A stretch of 64,000 nt of DNA, from assembly GCF_964019385.1 (NCBI RefSeq), contig NC_088644.1:23340366-23404365 (forward strand), read 5' to 3'. Both the position numbers and the translations under genes were made by a program. Of the stretch, positions 63,939 to 64,000 are shown one piece after another. Positions within the stretch are counted from its first letter, which is position 1, and each line of letters starts with the position of its first letter. The stretch is from Sycon ciliatum (lineage: Eukaryota > Porifera > Calcarea > Leucosolenida > Sycettidae). Below the pieces are notes generated by a model. That model was not told the origin of the DNA. It saw only the letters and a list, made by a program, of their open reading frames with translations, and did not search any database.

Positions 63939-64000
63939 TTGTTGTTTTTGTTGTTTTTTATTTGTTTTTTGTTTTACTTGAAACCACGCACCCAATTCGT
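63292..64000. other. Downstream of ABCG gene B
   Basis: Presumed 3' UTR and beyond. No further gene seen. A tail of microsatellite starts at 63845. Confidence 0.6.
63845..63957. repeat. (TTG)n microsatellite
   Basis: About 95 bp of pure TTG/GTT followed by TTTTTG units. Confidence 0.97.

Overview
The window is eukaryotic nuclear DNA. It has spliced genes with GT..AG introns and AATAAA signals, long introns, many microsatellites and a dense load of animal-type transposable elements: Ty3/gypsy, Penelope-like (PLE) with GIY-YIG nuclease and hammerhead ribozymes, LINE, a TTAA-type DNA transposon, a tRNA-like repeat array and several MITE-like elements. An invertebrate animal is the best guess. 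The exact group cannot be fixed from the sequence, and no complete ordinary host gene lies inside the window.

Host genes. Two diverged ABCG-type half-transporter genes flank the mobile DNA and point away from each other. Gene A (minus strand, exons at 10140-11690, 6051-6242 and 3038-3196) has the signal peptide, Cys-rich ectodomain, Walker A, ABC signature and H-loop. Its membrane domain would lie beyond the left edge or is lost. Gene B (plus strand, exons at 50847-51038, 51352-51510, 53800-54075 and 62539-63291) has the signature, H-loop and full membrane domain. No first exon carrying Walker A was found for it. The signature and H-loop exons are therefore present twice in inverted orientation.

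Mobile DNA. 1-1150 holds the 3' end of a gypsy element with a probable LTR. 7.3-10.1 kb (intron of gene A) holds MITE and PLE relics. 12.6-15.7 kb is a PLE on the minus strand. 15.7-19.4 kb is a LINE whose 3' half, with flanking repeat DNA, is tandemly duplicated (1,812-bp unit). 21.2-22.7 kb is an array of tRNA-like units at 306-307 bp spacing, closed by an inverted copy. 22.7-46.5 kb is a second PLE (minus strand), split by three insertions: a degenerate TTAA-flanked DNA transposon (23725-26286), a 14.9-kb giant palindrome (26380-41292) and a 2.56-kb insertion of small elements (about 42955-45513). A third partial PLE in plus orientation (46.5-47.9 kb) abuts it head to head.

Most notable object. 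The element at 26380-41292 has a 6-bp target duplication (GTGGGA), AG..CT termini and terminal inverted repeats of about 6.38 kb that are almost identical, leaving a unique core of only 2.1 kb. Ends and target duplication are those of a Maverick/Polinton, yet no DNA polymerase, integrase, ATPase or capsid gene was recognised. The arms carry a RING protein with LHR/GPA repeats, a small spliced zinc-binding protein, a small membrane protein, an AAC/TTG satellite and paired nuclear-receptor-type DR1 sites near each end. The core carries a TFIIB-like zinc-ribbon gene, an unknown gene behind four 33-bp promoter repeats and a TATA box, and a hammerhead ribozyme. It looks like a non-autonomous, virus-like element that may depend on trans-acting enzymes; that last point is inference.
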